Assembly: GCA_902475435.1 (NCBI GenBank)
Contig: CABRZL010000005.1
Span: forward strand, 1 to 48,289
Origin: an uncultured Eubacteriales bacterium
Lineage (GTDB): Bacteria > Bacillota > Clostridia > Oscillospirales > Oscillospiraceae
DNA length: 48,289 bases
Direction of reading: 5' to 3'
Shown here: positions 8,225 to 16,291 of the stretch, one piece after another
Layout of the letters: each line of letters starts with the position of its first letter
Position numbering within the stretch: the first letter of the stretch is position 1
Made by a program: the position numbers and the translations under genes
The notes under the pieces: generated by a model
What the model was told of the DNA's origin: nothing
Database searches by the model: none
What the model saw: the letters and a program-made list of their open reading frames with translations, nothing else

Positions 8225-9247
8225 TTAGAGTCCGGCCGCCTGATCTTGCTGATAGACATAAGAAACCAAATCTAACGTTTTGCTGGTGTATCCTGATTCG
8301 TTATCGTACCAAGCTACCAGTTTGATAAATTTATCAGTCAGTTCAATCCCTGCTTTGGCATCAAAAATGGAGGTACGCTTGTCCCCCAGAAAATCCGAAG
8401 ATACTACATCGTCGTTTGTATAACCGATAATACCTTTCATAGAACCGTTTGCGGCGTCTTGAATGGCGTCGCATATTTCTTGATAAGTAGCAGGTTTTTT
8501 TAGTTCTACAGTCAGATCTATAACAGATACGTCCAGTGTGGGAACGCGAAAACTCATGCCAGTGAGTTTCCCGTTCAACTCTGGAATGACTCGTCCTACG
8601 GCCTTAGCTGCACCGGTAGAGGATGGGATGATGTTTCCCGCGGCTGCACGACCGCCACGCCAGTCCTTTTTGGAGGTGCCGTCTACGGTTTTTTGGGAAG
8701 CTGTGGTGGAGTGGATTGTTGTCATTAGGCCGCTTTCAATGCCAAAATTATCATTTAACACCTTGGCCAACGGAGCAAGACAATTTGTAGTACAGGATGC
8801 ATTAGAGATGACCTTCATGCTGGGATTGTAGGTGTTGTTGTTTACGCCCATAACAAACATGGGAGTGTCATCTTTTGCCGGTGCAGAAATAATAACTTTT
8901 TTCACGGTAGGGCTGTGAAAATGGCCAGCGCATTTTTCCGCAGTAGTAAATTTGCCAGTGGATTCAATGATGTACTCTGCGCCAGCTGCAGCCCAGTTAA
9001 TATCTTCTGGATTGTTTTCCTGAAAGGTAACGATGCGTTTGCCATTGACATAGATTGCATTGTCATCATAATTCAGCTCACCGGGAAACATTCCATGCAT
9101 GGAGTCGTATTTCAGCTTATACACCATGTAGTCCGGGGGAACGGTGTTATTGATGGCGACAATATCAATGTCGTCACGGTAGGCGGCTTCTCGGACTGCC
9201 AGTCGTCCGATTCTGCCAAAGCCGTTGATACCTACTTTTACACTCAT
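8225..9247 (-). CDS. gap: Glyceraldehyde-3-phosphate dehydrogenase, type I
   Basis: 340 residues, full length. The NAD-binding start VGINGFGRIGR and the active-site SNASCTTNCLAPLAK with the catalytic Cys are intact; the C-terminal WYDNESGYTSKTLDLV is typical. It catalyses oxidative phosphorylation of glyceraldehyde 3-phosphate to 1,3-bisphosphoglycerate in glycolysis. AAGGAG lies upstream of the ATG and a good promoter precedes it. No other glycolytic gene adjoins it. Confidence 0.97.
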   Translation of the reverse strand: MSVKVGINGFGRIGRLAVREAAYRDDIDIVAINNTVPPDYMVYKLKYDSMHGMFPGELNYDDNAIYVNGKRIVTFQENNPEDINWAAAGAEYIIESTGKFTTAEKCAGHFHSPTVKKVIISAPAKDDTPMFVMGVNNNTYNPSMKVISNASCTTNCLAPLAKVLNDNFGIESGLMTTIHSTTASQKTVDGTSKKDWRGGRAAAGNIIPSSTGAAKAVGRVIPELNGKLTGMSFRVPTLDVSVIDLTVELKKPATYQEICDAIQDAANGSMKGIIGYTNDDVVSSDFLGDKRTSIFDAKAGIELTDKFIKLVAWYDNESGYTSKTLDLVSYVYQQDQAAGL

Positions 9248-9284
9248 TGCCAGATATCTCCTTTTTATTCAATTGTACGAATTC

Positions 9285-9313
9285 ATTATATATCATCATC
9301 CCAAAAAGGTAAA
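9285..9313 (-). promoter_or_regulatory. Promoter of the gap gene
   Basis: Minus strand TTTACC, 17-base spacer, TATAAT. Eight-base inverted repeats AATTGTAC (9271-9278) and GTACAATT (9314-9321) flank it and could be an operator. Confidence 0.65.
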
Positions 9314-9527
9314 GTACAATTAGATTTTTTATGATAACGCCGACATATTCCACAAAATACCACTAAAAGATTGCACAATTCGACAGTTGCTTTTTTGTAA
9401 CATATCAGGTATCATCAACTAAAGTGAACTTGAAAAATTTGTTTGATATGTTCCAAATATTTCATTGCTTTAATTGAAACGATATGGAAATGCTAGATAT
9501 GACGATGAGAAGCTGGGAGGGAATGCT

Positions 9528-10634
9528 ATGGAGAAACGAGGATTAGAAACCATGCGCCGAATGCTTCAGATTTCATCCTTGGCACAAATGCTTTTTGATG
9601 GAGAATGCATGGTGGCGGCGTCTTCTTCGGCAACAAGACTTTTTCCGGCAGCTCGAGAAGGAGCCACGGCAGAAGATGTTTTTGGGGCTGCGGTAGAACA
9701 ATATCGTCAGTTTTCTGGAAATGGAAGTCTGCTGTTTACAGTGAATTTATCGGATTTTTTCTGTGACGTTACGGTTGCGTCATGCGAAGGATATCGTCTT
9801 GCTACAGCGGTGCAGCCTTGGGAAACGCTGGGGATGAACACCATGTTGTCTATTTCTGAGGGGGTCCGTCAGCCTATGACCACAATCCTTTCCATTACGC
9901 CAAAGTTGCTGCCCTTGCTGGAAGAAACTTCTGATCCCAAAGCCATGGATCGGGCGGCGGAGCTTAACCGTAGTTTATATGCGATTCTTCGGATTACAGG
10001 AAATTTGCAATTGTATGGTATGGCCAACGGAAATATTACCATGCGAATGATACGGACCAATCTGGATGTATGGCTTCAAGCGTTGACGGATCAAGTACGG
10101 CCGCTTTGTGCATCTGCCGGCCTAAAGCTGGAATATCGGTGTGTACCAGGGAGATATGCATGTGATCTGGATGTTGACCGGATGGAGCGGGCATTGTTAA
10201 ACTTAATTTCTAATGCCATGAAGTTCTCGGACCCTGGCGGAACCATTACCTTGTCTTTGCATCGGACAGAAAAACGGCTGCTGATTACAGTGCAAGACGA
10301 AGGGTGCGGTATTCCGGCCGATCAAATGGGTGTGGTCTTTCATCGTAGTGAGAACCGAGGTCAATTTCCGGATCCCAGGTGGGGAGTAGGAATGGGGCTC
10401 CCCATTGCGAAGCGAATTGTGCAGGCGCATGGAGGACAGCTCATGTTGGAATCTGAGGAAGGAGTTGGTACGACGGTGCATATTTCTCTGGATGCCCGGA
10501 TAGGAGCTGACGACTGCATCCTGCGATCTCCTGTAAAATTGCCAGACTATTCCGGAGGAATCAATCATGTGCTCATGGAGCTAGCAGATGCATTGCCTGC
10601 CTCCGTGTTTGATACGCGTGGTGTTGATTTGTGA
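9528..10634 (+). CDS. Cytosolic histidine kinase-like protein with degenerate H-box (Glu replaces His)
   Basis: 368 residues from the ATG at 9528 (GGGAGGG upstream). No membrane segment. An unassigned N-terminal region (1-100) is followed by a DHp-like helix pair whose H-box reads S-E-G-V-R-Q-P-M-T (110-118). Compared with the usual S-H-E-L-R-T-P-L-T, the phospho-accepting His is Glu111 (codon GAG at 9858-9860). The HATPase domain looks intact: N-box LLNLISNAMKFSDPGG, G1 DEGCGIP, G2 GVGMGLPIAKRIVQAHGG. No response regulator gene is near. It may bind ATP and signal by conformational change, or act as a phosphatase or scaffold for another kinase. It is divergent from gap. Confidence 0.8.
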   Translation: MEKRGLETMRRMLQISSLAQMLFDGECMVAASSSATRLFPAAREGATAEDVFGAAVEQYRQFSGNGSLLFTVNLSDFFCDVTVASCEGYRLATAVQPWETLGMNTMLSISEGVRQPMTTILSITPKLLPLLEETSDPKAMDRAAELNRSLYAILRITGNLQLYGMANGNITMRMIRTNLDVWLQALTDQVRPLCASAGLKLEYRCVPGRYACDLDVDRMERALLNLISNAMKFSDPGGTITLSLHRTEKRLLITVQDEGCGIPADQMGVVFHRSENRGQFPDPRWGVGMGLPIAKRIVQAHGGQLMLESEEGVGTTVHISLDARIGADDCILRSPVKLPDYSGGINHVLMELADALPASVFDTRGVDL

Positions 10635-10690
10635 TTACTATAGTATGGAGCAAACATGAAAAAACTATTTTTGGATGAGATTTTGTGTGA

Positions 10691-10735
10691 AGCAATAAGA
10701 CAGGAGCCTTTTTCTAAGGCTCCTGTCTTATTGCT
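10691..10735. terminator. Long perfect hairpin between convergent genes
   Basis: Twenty-base arms (10691-10710 and 10716-10735) pair perfectly around a five-base loop. It lies between the kinase-like gene and the convergent PAQR gene. U-tracts on either side are weak. Confidence 0.65.
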
Positions 10736-10778
10736 TGATTCAGCGTTGCTATTCCTAGTTCTCTTAACGTTTCCTGTA

Positions 10779-11453
10779 TTAGACTACCATTTGATAAATC
10801 ATGATAAAGTGACAAATGCTGCCCAGGACAATAAAGACATGAAAAATTTCATGGCATCCAAAGTATTTATTGTTCCGTCCAGGCCATTTCAGTGCATATA
10901 AAACTCCGCCAATGGAATATAGTATGCCACCCAATAAGAGCATGACAAAACTCAAAGTGCTCATCACTGCGTGGAGTGGATAGATGGCAAAAATTGCAGT
11001 CCAGCCCATAACCAAATAAATCACAGACGTCAGAATCCGGGGCATTTTAATCCAAAACAATGTGAAAGCACTGCCGAGAATAGCCATGCTCCAAATGACA
11101 ATTAGCATGACTCGACCGGATATTGTGCCATTTAATGAGATCAGGCAAACAGGCGTATATGTGCCGGCAATCAAAAAGTAAATCATGAGGTGGTCCAGTT
11201 TTCGCAGGAACAGTCGGCCTTGTATACTTGTGTTGAGTGAGTGATAAATGGTGCTGGCGGTATAAAGGCATAACATACTGACTGCATAGATTGAAACAGC
11301 CGTAATTCTCACAATGCTTTGGTTTAACGTCATGTGAAGCAATACGGCCAGAGCTAAAAGGGCCAAAACGATACCAACGCCATGAGTTAAAGCCGAATAG
11401 GGCCGTAAGCTATCATAAGGGTTTCTCCCCTGTTCACTGTATTTTTCCTTCAT
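10779..11453 (-). CDS. PAQR/hemolysin III family membrane protein (TrhA/YqfA-like)
   Basis: 224 residues with about seven transmembrane segments. Family residues are present: SALTHGVGIVLAL in TM1, TASTIYHSLN between TM2 and TM3, KLDHLMIYFLIAGTYTP, and the C-terminal H-E-I-F-H-x-x-x-x-x-x-x-x-C-H-F pattern, which supplies the predicted metal-binding His. Family members are linked to membrane fluidity homeostasis; the haemolysin label is historical. AAGGAGGT lies seven bases before the ATG. Monocistronic. Confidence 0.93.
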   Translation of the reverse strand: MKEKYSEQGRNPYDSLRPYSALTHGVGIVLALLALAVLLHMTLNQSIVRITAVSIYAVSMLCLYTASTIYHSLNTSIQGRLFLRKLDHLMIYFLIAGTYTPVCLISLNGTISGRVMLIVIWSMAILGSAFTLFWIKMPRILTSVIYLVMGWTAIFAIYPLHAVMSTLSFVMLLLGGILYSIGGVLYALKWPGRNNKYFGCHEIFHVFIVLGSICHFIMIYQMVV

Positions 11454-11500
11454 GGAAGAGACCTCCTTTGCTGTGGAAAAAGTATATCGTTGACAACTTT

Positions 11501-11528
11501 ATTATAACCAAATACTATAAATAGTCAA
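11501..11528 (-). promoter_or_regulatory. Promoter of the PAQR gene
   Basis: Minus strand TTGACT, 16-base spacer, TATAAT. Confidence 0.55.
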
Positions 11529-11625
11529 TATAATAATTATAAAATATAATTATTAAAATTATATAAGAAAGAAAATATCTTGGATAGTTGAGGGGGCTAT
11601 TGGGTAAAATCAATATAGCCGAGTT

Positions 11626-11680
11626 TTTACAAATGTTTTACACAGCCTGGATTTCAGACTTTACATTTCCACTGTATGAT
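11626..11680 (+). promoter_or_regulatory. PhoP-box-like repeats and -10 element upstream of pstS
   Basis: TTTACA occurs at 11626-11631 and 11637-11642, exactly 11 bases apart, and again at 11660-11665. Direct TT(A/T/C)ACA-like repeats with 11-base period are the PhoP box of Gram-positive Pho regulons. A TATGAT at 11675-11680 would be the -10 of a PhoP-dependent promoter with no good -35. No phoP/phoR pair is inside the window. Confidence 0.6.
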
Positions 11681-11733
11681 GATAACCGTTACAGGACATC
11701 AAACATAAACACGAAAAAGGAGTAACGATTACA

Positions 11734-12738
11734 ATGAAAAAATTGATTGCTTTGCTGGCAGTTTCCGCCATGCTTATGGGCGCGCTGGCTGGTTGCGGTG
11801 ATTCTACCAGCAGTACTACCGAGTCTCCTGCGGCAACGACCGAGGCGGCAGCATCTGAGACGCCTGCAGAAGAGAGCCAGACCGCAATTTCTGAGGCTCC
11901 CGCTGAGGAAACAGCGGCTGCTTCCACGGAAGAGTCCGCTGCAGCTGAGTCCACCGGCTCAAATCTGGATACTGACATCACAGTTATTTCCCGTGAAGAG
12001 GGATCCGGTACCCGCGGTGCATTTGTCGAGCTCATGGGAATTGAAGATGATGACGGCGACCATACAACAGAGACTGCTGAAATCAGCAACTCTACTTCCG
12101 TTGTGACACAGACTGTTGCTGGCAACACATCCGCGATTGGTTACATCTCGTTAGGTTCTTTGAATGATACTGTTAAAGCAATTAAGGTAGACGGCGTTGA
12201 TGCTACAGTTGAAAATATCAAGGCTGGTACCTACCCTGTATCCCGTCCTTTTGAACTGTGTTATAAAGAAGAGAACCTCACCGATCTGGGAAAAGACTTT
12301 ATTGCATTCATTATGAGTGCAGATGGCCAGAAGATCATTGATGAAGAAGGCTACATTGCGATGGATGAGGAGGCCGAGGCTTACACTGGTTCCGGCATGA
12401 GCGGTACTTTGAGTCTCAACGGTTCCACCTCCGTTTCCCCCGTGATGGAAGTTCTGGCCGAAGCCTATCGGGCCATCAACCCTGATGTGACCATCGATAT
12501 TCAACAGACCGGATCTGGTGCCGGTATTACAGCTACAATTGATGGATCCTGCGAGATTGGCATGAGTAGCCGTGCCCTGACCGAAGAGGAACTGGGCGAG
12601 GGCCTGACCGAAGAGCAGATTGCATTAGATGGTATTGCTGTGATTGTCAACACAGAGAATAGTGTTACCGATCTGACCTCCGAGCAGATTCGCCAAATCT
12701 TTGTAGGCGAAATAACCAACTGGGCTGACCTGGGTTAA
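11734..12738 (+). CDS. pstS: Phosphate-binding lipoprotein PstS, circularly permuted
   Basis: 334 residues. Lipoprotein signal ending LAGC (Cys21), then an Ala/Ser/Glu linker to about residue 80. The binding domain follows in reversed order. Residues 82-210 carry what is normally the second half (VISREEGSGTRGAF, then GNTSAIGYISLGS and SADGQKIIDEEGYI). Residues 224-334 carry the normal first half (LSLNGSTSVSPVMEVLAEAY, then CEIGMSSRAL and IRQIFVGEITNWADLG), ending exactly where the second half would usually begin. Both phosphate-binding loops (S-T-S and SGTR) are kept, so a functional phosphate-binding fold is expected. First gene of pstSCAB-phoU. The start has AAAGGAG about ten bases upstream. 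Confidence 0.93.
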   Translation: MKKLIALLAVSAMLMGALAGCGDSTSSTTESPAATTEAAASETPAEESQTAISEAPAEETAAASTEESAAAESTGSNLDTDITVISREEGSGTRGAFVELMGIEDDDGDHTTETAEISNSTSVVTQTVAGNTSAIGYISLGSLNDTVKAIKVDGVDATVENIKAGTYPVSRPFELCYKEENLTDLGKDFIAFIMSADGQKIIDEEGYIAMDEEAEAYTGSGMSGTLSLNGSTSVSPVMEVLAEAYRAINPDVTIDIQQTGSGAGITATIDGSCEIGMSSRALTEEELGEGLTEEQIALDGIAVIVNTENSVTDLTSEQIRQIFVGEITNWADLG

Positions 12739-12767
12739 GTCCGATTTATTCAAAAGAGTCCTGCTAC

Positions 12768-12798
12768 ACCCCGCCGCGAAGCCGCTTCGCGGCGGGGT
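12768..12798. other. GC-rich hairpin between pstS and pstC
   Basis: Fifteen-base arms (ACCCCGCCGCGAAGC / GCTTCGCGGCGGGGT) pair perfectly around one base. No U-tract follows, so it looks more like an mRNA-stabilising or partial termination element than a full terminator. It would favour pstS over the membrane genes. Confidence 0.6.
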
Positions 12799-12846
12799 AT
12801 GTACCGATGGACTGTTTTGAGCCAATTGGATGGAAAGGAACGTCAT

Positions 12847-13692
12847 ATGAAAAAATATAAAGAGAAAATTATGCAGGTGGTATTCCTGCTGACGGCTTGT
12901 GTGTCAATTGCCGCAGTTATTTTGATCTGTGTCTATTTGTTGGGAAATGGAATCCCTACCATCTTTGAAATTGGACTTGGGAATTTCTTTGGAACGGTCT
13001 GGAAACCTAGCAAAAATCTTTATGGTATCCTGCCCATGATTGTAGGTTCTATTTATGTCACGGCTGGTGCGATTATTATTGGCGTGCCGATTGGTTTATT
13101 GTGTGCCATATATCTTTCGCGTTTTTGCCCCAAAGGCCTTTACCGGGTGCTCAAACCAGCGGTAGAACTCATGGCAGGTATCCCATCTATTGTATACGGT
13201 TTCTTTGGACTGATGGTGATTGTGCCGATTATTCAGGATTTGACTGGAACCAGTGGTAAGAGTATGTTGACAGCGTCGATTTTGCTGGGAATTATGATTT
13301 TACCAACGATCATTTCCGTGGCAGAGTCTTCGCTCAACGCTGTGCCTGAAAGTTATTACGAGGGTTCGTTGGCGCTGGGGGCAACCCATGAGCGGAGCGT
13401 ATTTTCGGCTGTACTACCAGCAGCTACCTCCGGTGTAATGTCCGGTGTCATTTTAGGCGTAGGGCGGGCAATTGGCGAGACTATGGCGGTGATTATGATT
13501 GCCGGGAACCAGGCAATTATGCCTTCCGGCCTTTTAAAGGGACTTCGCACCATGACCGCTAACATTGTTCTGGAGATGGGGTATGCATCTGGACTCCACC
13601 GGGAAGCGCTGATTGCAACTGGAGTTGTATTATTTGTATTTATTCTGATTATCAATACCTGCTTCTCCCTACTGAAAAGGAGGGATGCCTAA
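12847..13692 (+). CDS. pstC: Phosphate ABC transporter permease PstC
   Basis: 281 residues from the ATG at 12847 (AAAGGA upstream); the upstream extension overlaps the intergenic hairpin. Six membrane segments. The permease loop LALGATHERSVFSAVLPAATSG and the VGRAIGETMAV motif identify a phosphate permease. The stop overlaps the pstA start by one base (TAATG), indicating translational coupling. Confidence 0.95.
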   Translation: MKKYKEKIMQVVFLLTACVSIAAVILICVYLLGNGIPTIFEIGLGNFFGTVWKPSKNLYGILPMIVGSIYVTAGAIIIGVPIGLLCAIYLSRFCPKGLYRVLKPAVELMAGIPSIVYGFFGLMVIVPIIQDLTGTSGKSMLTASILLGIMILPTIISVAESSLNAVPESYYEGSLALGATHERSVFSAVLPAATSGVMSGVILGVGRAIGETMAVIMIAGNQAIMPSGLLKGLRTMTANIVLEMGYASGLHREALIATGVVLFVFILIINTCFSLLKRRDA

Positions 13693-14606
13693 TGGACACA
13701 ACGAAAATAAATAAAATAAATAGGGTCACGTTCGGAGAAAAATGGAAGAGCTATCTTCGGCATCCCATGGCTCTGGTACAATTTCTACTGGTGCATTTAG
13801 CGGCAATTTTGACTGCGGTAGTAGTGCTGTTCCTGATAATCTATATTTTGGTTACTGGAGTGCCGCATATTCATAAGGAATTGTTTGCATGGACTTGGAC
13901 GACTAAGAACCAATCCATGATGCCCGCGATTATCAATACTTTGATGATGACGCTATTGAGCTTAATTGTTGCTGTGCCGGTTGGCGTGGGTGGCGCTATC
14001 TATATGGTTGAGTATGCCAAACGTGGAAACAAGCTTGTTAAGGTAGTTCGTCTTACAGCGGAGACATTGCAGGGAATCCCTTCTATTGTTTATGGTATTT
14101 TTGGCTTTGTGTTTTTTAATGTGGCGTTGGGCTGGGGCTTTTCCATGTTGGCAGGCTCCATGACACTTGCTATCATGATCTTGCCACTGATTCTCCGTAC
14201 GACGGAAGAGGCGCTTATGTCTGTACCGGATTCTTATCGGGAGGGAAGCTTTGGCTTGGGCGCTGGAAAGCTTCGTACCGTGTTCCGTATTATTCTTCCC
14301 TCTGCTATGCCGGGGGTGCTGGCAGGTGTCATTCTTAGTATTGGGCGTATTGTGGGAGAAAGCGCAGCGCTGATCTATACTTCCGGGTCTGGTACAGGAA
14401 ACCTTGCCTTTGTAAAAGATGGCGCATTTAACCTGTTTGCACCGCTGTTCCAGTCAACTCGGACATTGTCGGTGCATATGTATGCACTGATGAACGAAGG
14501 GCTATATACAGATCAGGCGCACGCTACTGCGGTGATCCTGATGATATTAGTCATTGGACTTAACGCTCTGTCTTCCTTTGCAGCAAAAAAACTTACAAAG
14601 CAATAA
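13692..14606 (+). CDS. pstA: Phosphate ABC transporter permease PstA
   Basis: 304 residues with six membrane segments. The permease loop GSFGLGAGKLRTVFRIILPS and IGRIVGESAALIYT are the PstA signatures. It overlaps pstC by one base and is followed by pstB after 15 bases. A cytosolic N-terminal stretch of about 35 residues precedes TM1. Forms the channel with PstC. Confidence 0.95.
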   Translation: MDTTKINKINRVTFGEKWKSYLRHPMALVQFLLVHLAAILTAVVVLFLIIYILVTGVPHIHKELFAWTWTTKNQSMMPAIINTLMMTLLSLIVAVPVGVGGAIYMVEYAKRGNKLVKVVRLTAETLQGIPSIVYGIFGFVFFNVALGWGFSMLAGSMTLAIMILPLILRTTEEALMSVPDSYREGSFGLGAGKLRTVFRIILPSAMPGVLAGVILSIGRIVGESAALIYTSGSGTGNLAFVKDGAFNLFAPLFQSTRTLSVHMYALMNEGLYTDQAHATAVILMILVIGLNALSSFAAKKLTKQ

Positions 14607-14621
14607 GAGAGGGTGAAAACG

Positions 14622-15371
14622 ATGGATAAAATAAAGATTGAAAACCTGGATCTCTATTACGGGGATTTCCATGCCCTGAAAAATATTAATTTAAAAGTAC
14701 CTGAACATAAAATAACGGCCTTTATCGGCCCTTCCGGTTGTGGCAAGTCCACACTGCTCAAATCCATTAACCGTATGAACGATTTGGTAGAAGGGTGTAA
14801 AATCACCGGATCTATCAAACTGGGAGATGAGGAGATCTACGGTGGTATGGATGTTAACCAGCTTAGAAAACGGGTTGGCATGGTGTTTCAGAAGGCAAAT
14901 CCGTTTCCTATGAGTGTTTTTGACAATGTGGCTTATGGTCCGAGGACGCATGGGATCCGCAACAAGGCAAAGCTTGAGGAGATTGTGGAGCGGTCGCTCC
15001 GCAGTGCTGCCATTTGGAATGAAGTCAAAGATCGTCTGAAGAAGAGTGCGCTGGGCCTTTCCGGTGGGCAGCAGCAGCGACTGTGTATTGCACGCGCCTT
15101 GGCTGTGGAGCCGGAGGTGTTGCTGATGGATGAATCTACATCTGCGTTGGATCCCATATCGACTGGAAAAATTGAAGAATTATGTGTGGAACTCAAAAAG
15201 GATTATACGATCATCATGGTAACGCATAATATGCAGCAGGCAGTTCGTGTGTCGGACGAGACGGCGTTCTTCCTGTTGGGCGAAGTGATAGAATATGGCG
15301 ATACGGAAAAAATATTCTCTGTTCCTTCGGACAAACGGACAGAGGACTACATTACTGGCAGATTCGGTTAA
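14622..15371 (+). CDS. pstB: Phosphate ABC transporter ATPase PstB
   Basis: 249 residues from the ATG at 14622, which has GAGAGGGTG seven bases upstream; a GTG nine bases earlier overlaps that site. Walker A GPSGCGKST, signature LSGGQQQR and switch His (MVTHNMQQA) are present. The INRMNDL stretch after Walker A and YGPRTHGI are PstB hallmarks. Walker B reads LLMDESTSALDP with Ser in place of the usual Pro; the catalytic Glu is retained. Confidence 0.96.
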   Translation: MDKIKIENLDLYYGDFHALKNINLKVPEHKITAFIGPSGCGKSTLLKSINRMNDLVEGCKITGSIKLGDEEIYGGMDVNQLRKRVGMVFQKANPFPMSVFDNVAYGPRTHGIRNKAKLEEIVERSLRSAAIWNEVKDRLKKSALGLSGGQQQRLCIARALAVEPEVLLMDESTSALDPISTGKIEELCVELKKDYTIIMVTHNMQQAVRVSDETAFFLLGEVIEYGDTEKIFSVPSDKRTEDYITGRFG

Positions 15372-15388
15372 TTGGAGGGAGATTATAT

Positions 15389-16087
15389 ATGAGAAAAACA
15401 TTCGATCAGCAGCTGGAGCAGTTGGGAGCAGAACTTACGCGTATGGGAGCGTTATGTGAAACGGCCATTGCATCTGCTGTTCAGGCGCTTAAAGATCGAG
15501 ATAAAGAACTTGCGGAACGTGCAATCAATGCAGATCAAGAAATCGATCAGGCGGAGCGGGATATTGAGCGGTTGTGCCTCAAACTGCTTTTACAGCAGCA
15601 GCCTGTAGCACGGGATCTGCGGCAGATTTCATCGGCTCTGAAAATGATTACAGATATGGAGCGTATTGGCGATCAGGCGGCGGATATTTCAGAAATTGTA
15701 CTTTATATCTCCGAAGAGGATTTTATTTCAAAACTGGATCATATTGGCGTGATGGCGCGAGCAGCGTCCGGTATGGTTACACGAAGCGTAGATGCATATG
15801 TCAAGCGGGATCTGGATCTGGCAAAAGAAGTGATTGCTTCAGATGACGAAGTGGATGAACTTTTCAATGATGTGAAGGCAGAGTTGATTGAACTTATTGC
15901 GAAAGATCCGACTTGTGGGCAGCAGGCATTGGATTTTCTTATGATTGCAAAGTATCTTGAGCGTATTGGCGATCATGCTACCAATATTGCAGAATGGGTG
16001 GAATTTTCTATTTTGGGCCGCCATCCGGAAAATGATCCGGCAGAGACCGGCGCGCTGGAAAATCGAAAAGATCCCAGCGAACGCTGA
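15389..16087 (+). CDS. phoU: Phosphate signalling regulator PhoU
   Basis: 232 residues, all helical, with two PhoU repeats. Each repeat ends in an acidic metal-binding signature: MERIGDQAADISE and LERIGDHATNIAEWVEF. PhoU links Pst transport to the PhoR/PhoP two-component system. GGAGGGAG lies upstream. Last gene of the operon, followed by a terminator. Confidence 0.95.
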   Translation: MRKTFDQQLEQLGAELTRMGALCETAIASAVQALKDRDKELAERAINADQEIDQAERDIERLCLKLLLQQQPVARDLRQISSALKMITDMERIGDQAADISEIVLYISEEDFISKLDHIGVMARAASGMVTRSVDAYVKRDLDLAKEVIASDDEVDELFNDVKAELIELIAKDPTCGQQALDFLMIAKYLERIGDHATNIAEWVEFSILGRHPENDPAETGALENRKDPSER

Positions 16088-16103
16088 TCTAGTTTAGTTA
16101 AGA

Positions 16104-16140
16104 CCGTGTTGCAGTTCTGTATTCTGCAACGCGGCTTTAT
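16104..16140 (+). terminator. Terminator of the pst operon
   Basis: Stem CCGTGTTGCAG / CTGCAACGCGG (one wobble pair) followed by CTTTATTTTAT. Confidence 0.85.
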
Positions 16141-16219
16141 TTTATAAATAGAGTGTCCTAGGAACAGGACTGTAGCTTGGAAGAAAGTTTTAAACTTTAA
16201 CACTTTTTTGTAATAAAGC

Positions 16220-16274
16220 TTGACGGATTTCGTGGAAGCTGATATAGTAAAAAAATCACCGCAAAAGCGGTGAT
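16220..16274 (+). promoter_or_regulatory. Promoter and 5'-end hairpin of the DUF554 gene
   Basis: TTGACG (16220-16225), 17-base spacer, TATAGT (16243-16248). The transcript should begin near 16255, right at a perfect 8-bp stem with an AAAA loop (ATCACCGC/GCGGTGAT, 16255-16274). The Shine-Dalgarno GGGAGG follows nine bases later. A hairpin at the extreme 5' end suggests protection from 5' decay. Confidence 0.65.
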
Positions 16275-16291
16275 CCACGGGAGGCGAGAAC

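Noticed and set aside
10656..10901. 81-codon plus-strand ORF starting MKKLFLDEI with a GGAG upstream
   Set aside because: It runs through a perfect 20-bp terminator stem and then antisense through the 3' end of the PAQR gene.
11661..12128. 155-codon antisense Ser/Ala/Val-rich ORF over the start of pstS
   Set aside because: It is the mirror of the Ala/Ser/Glu tether of PstS; the plus-strand gene is certain.
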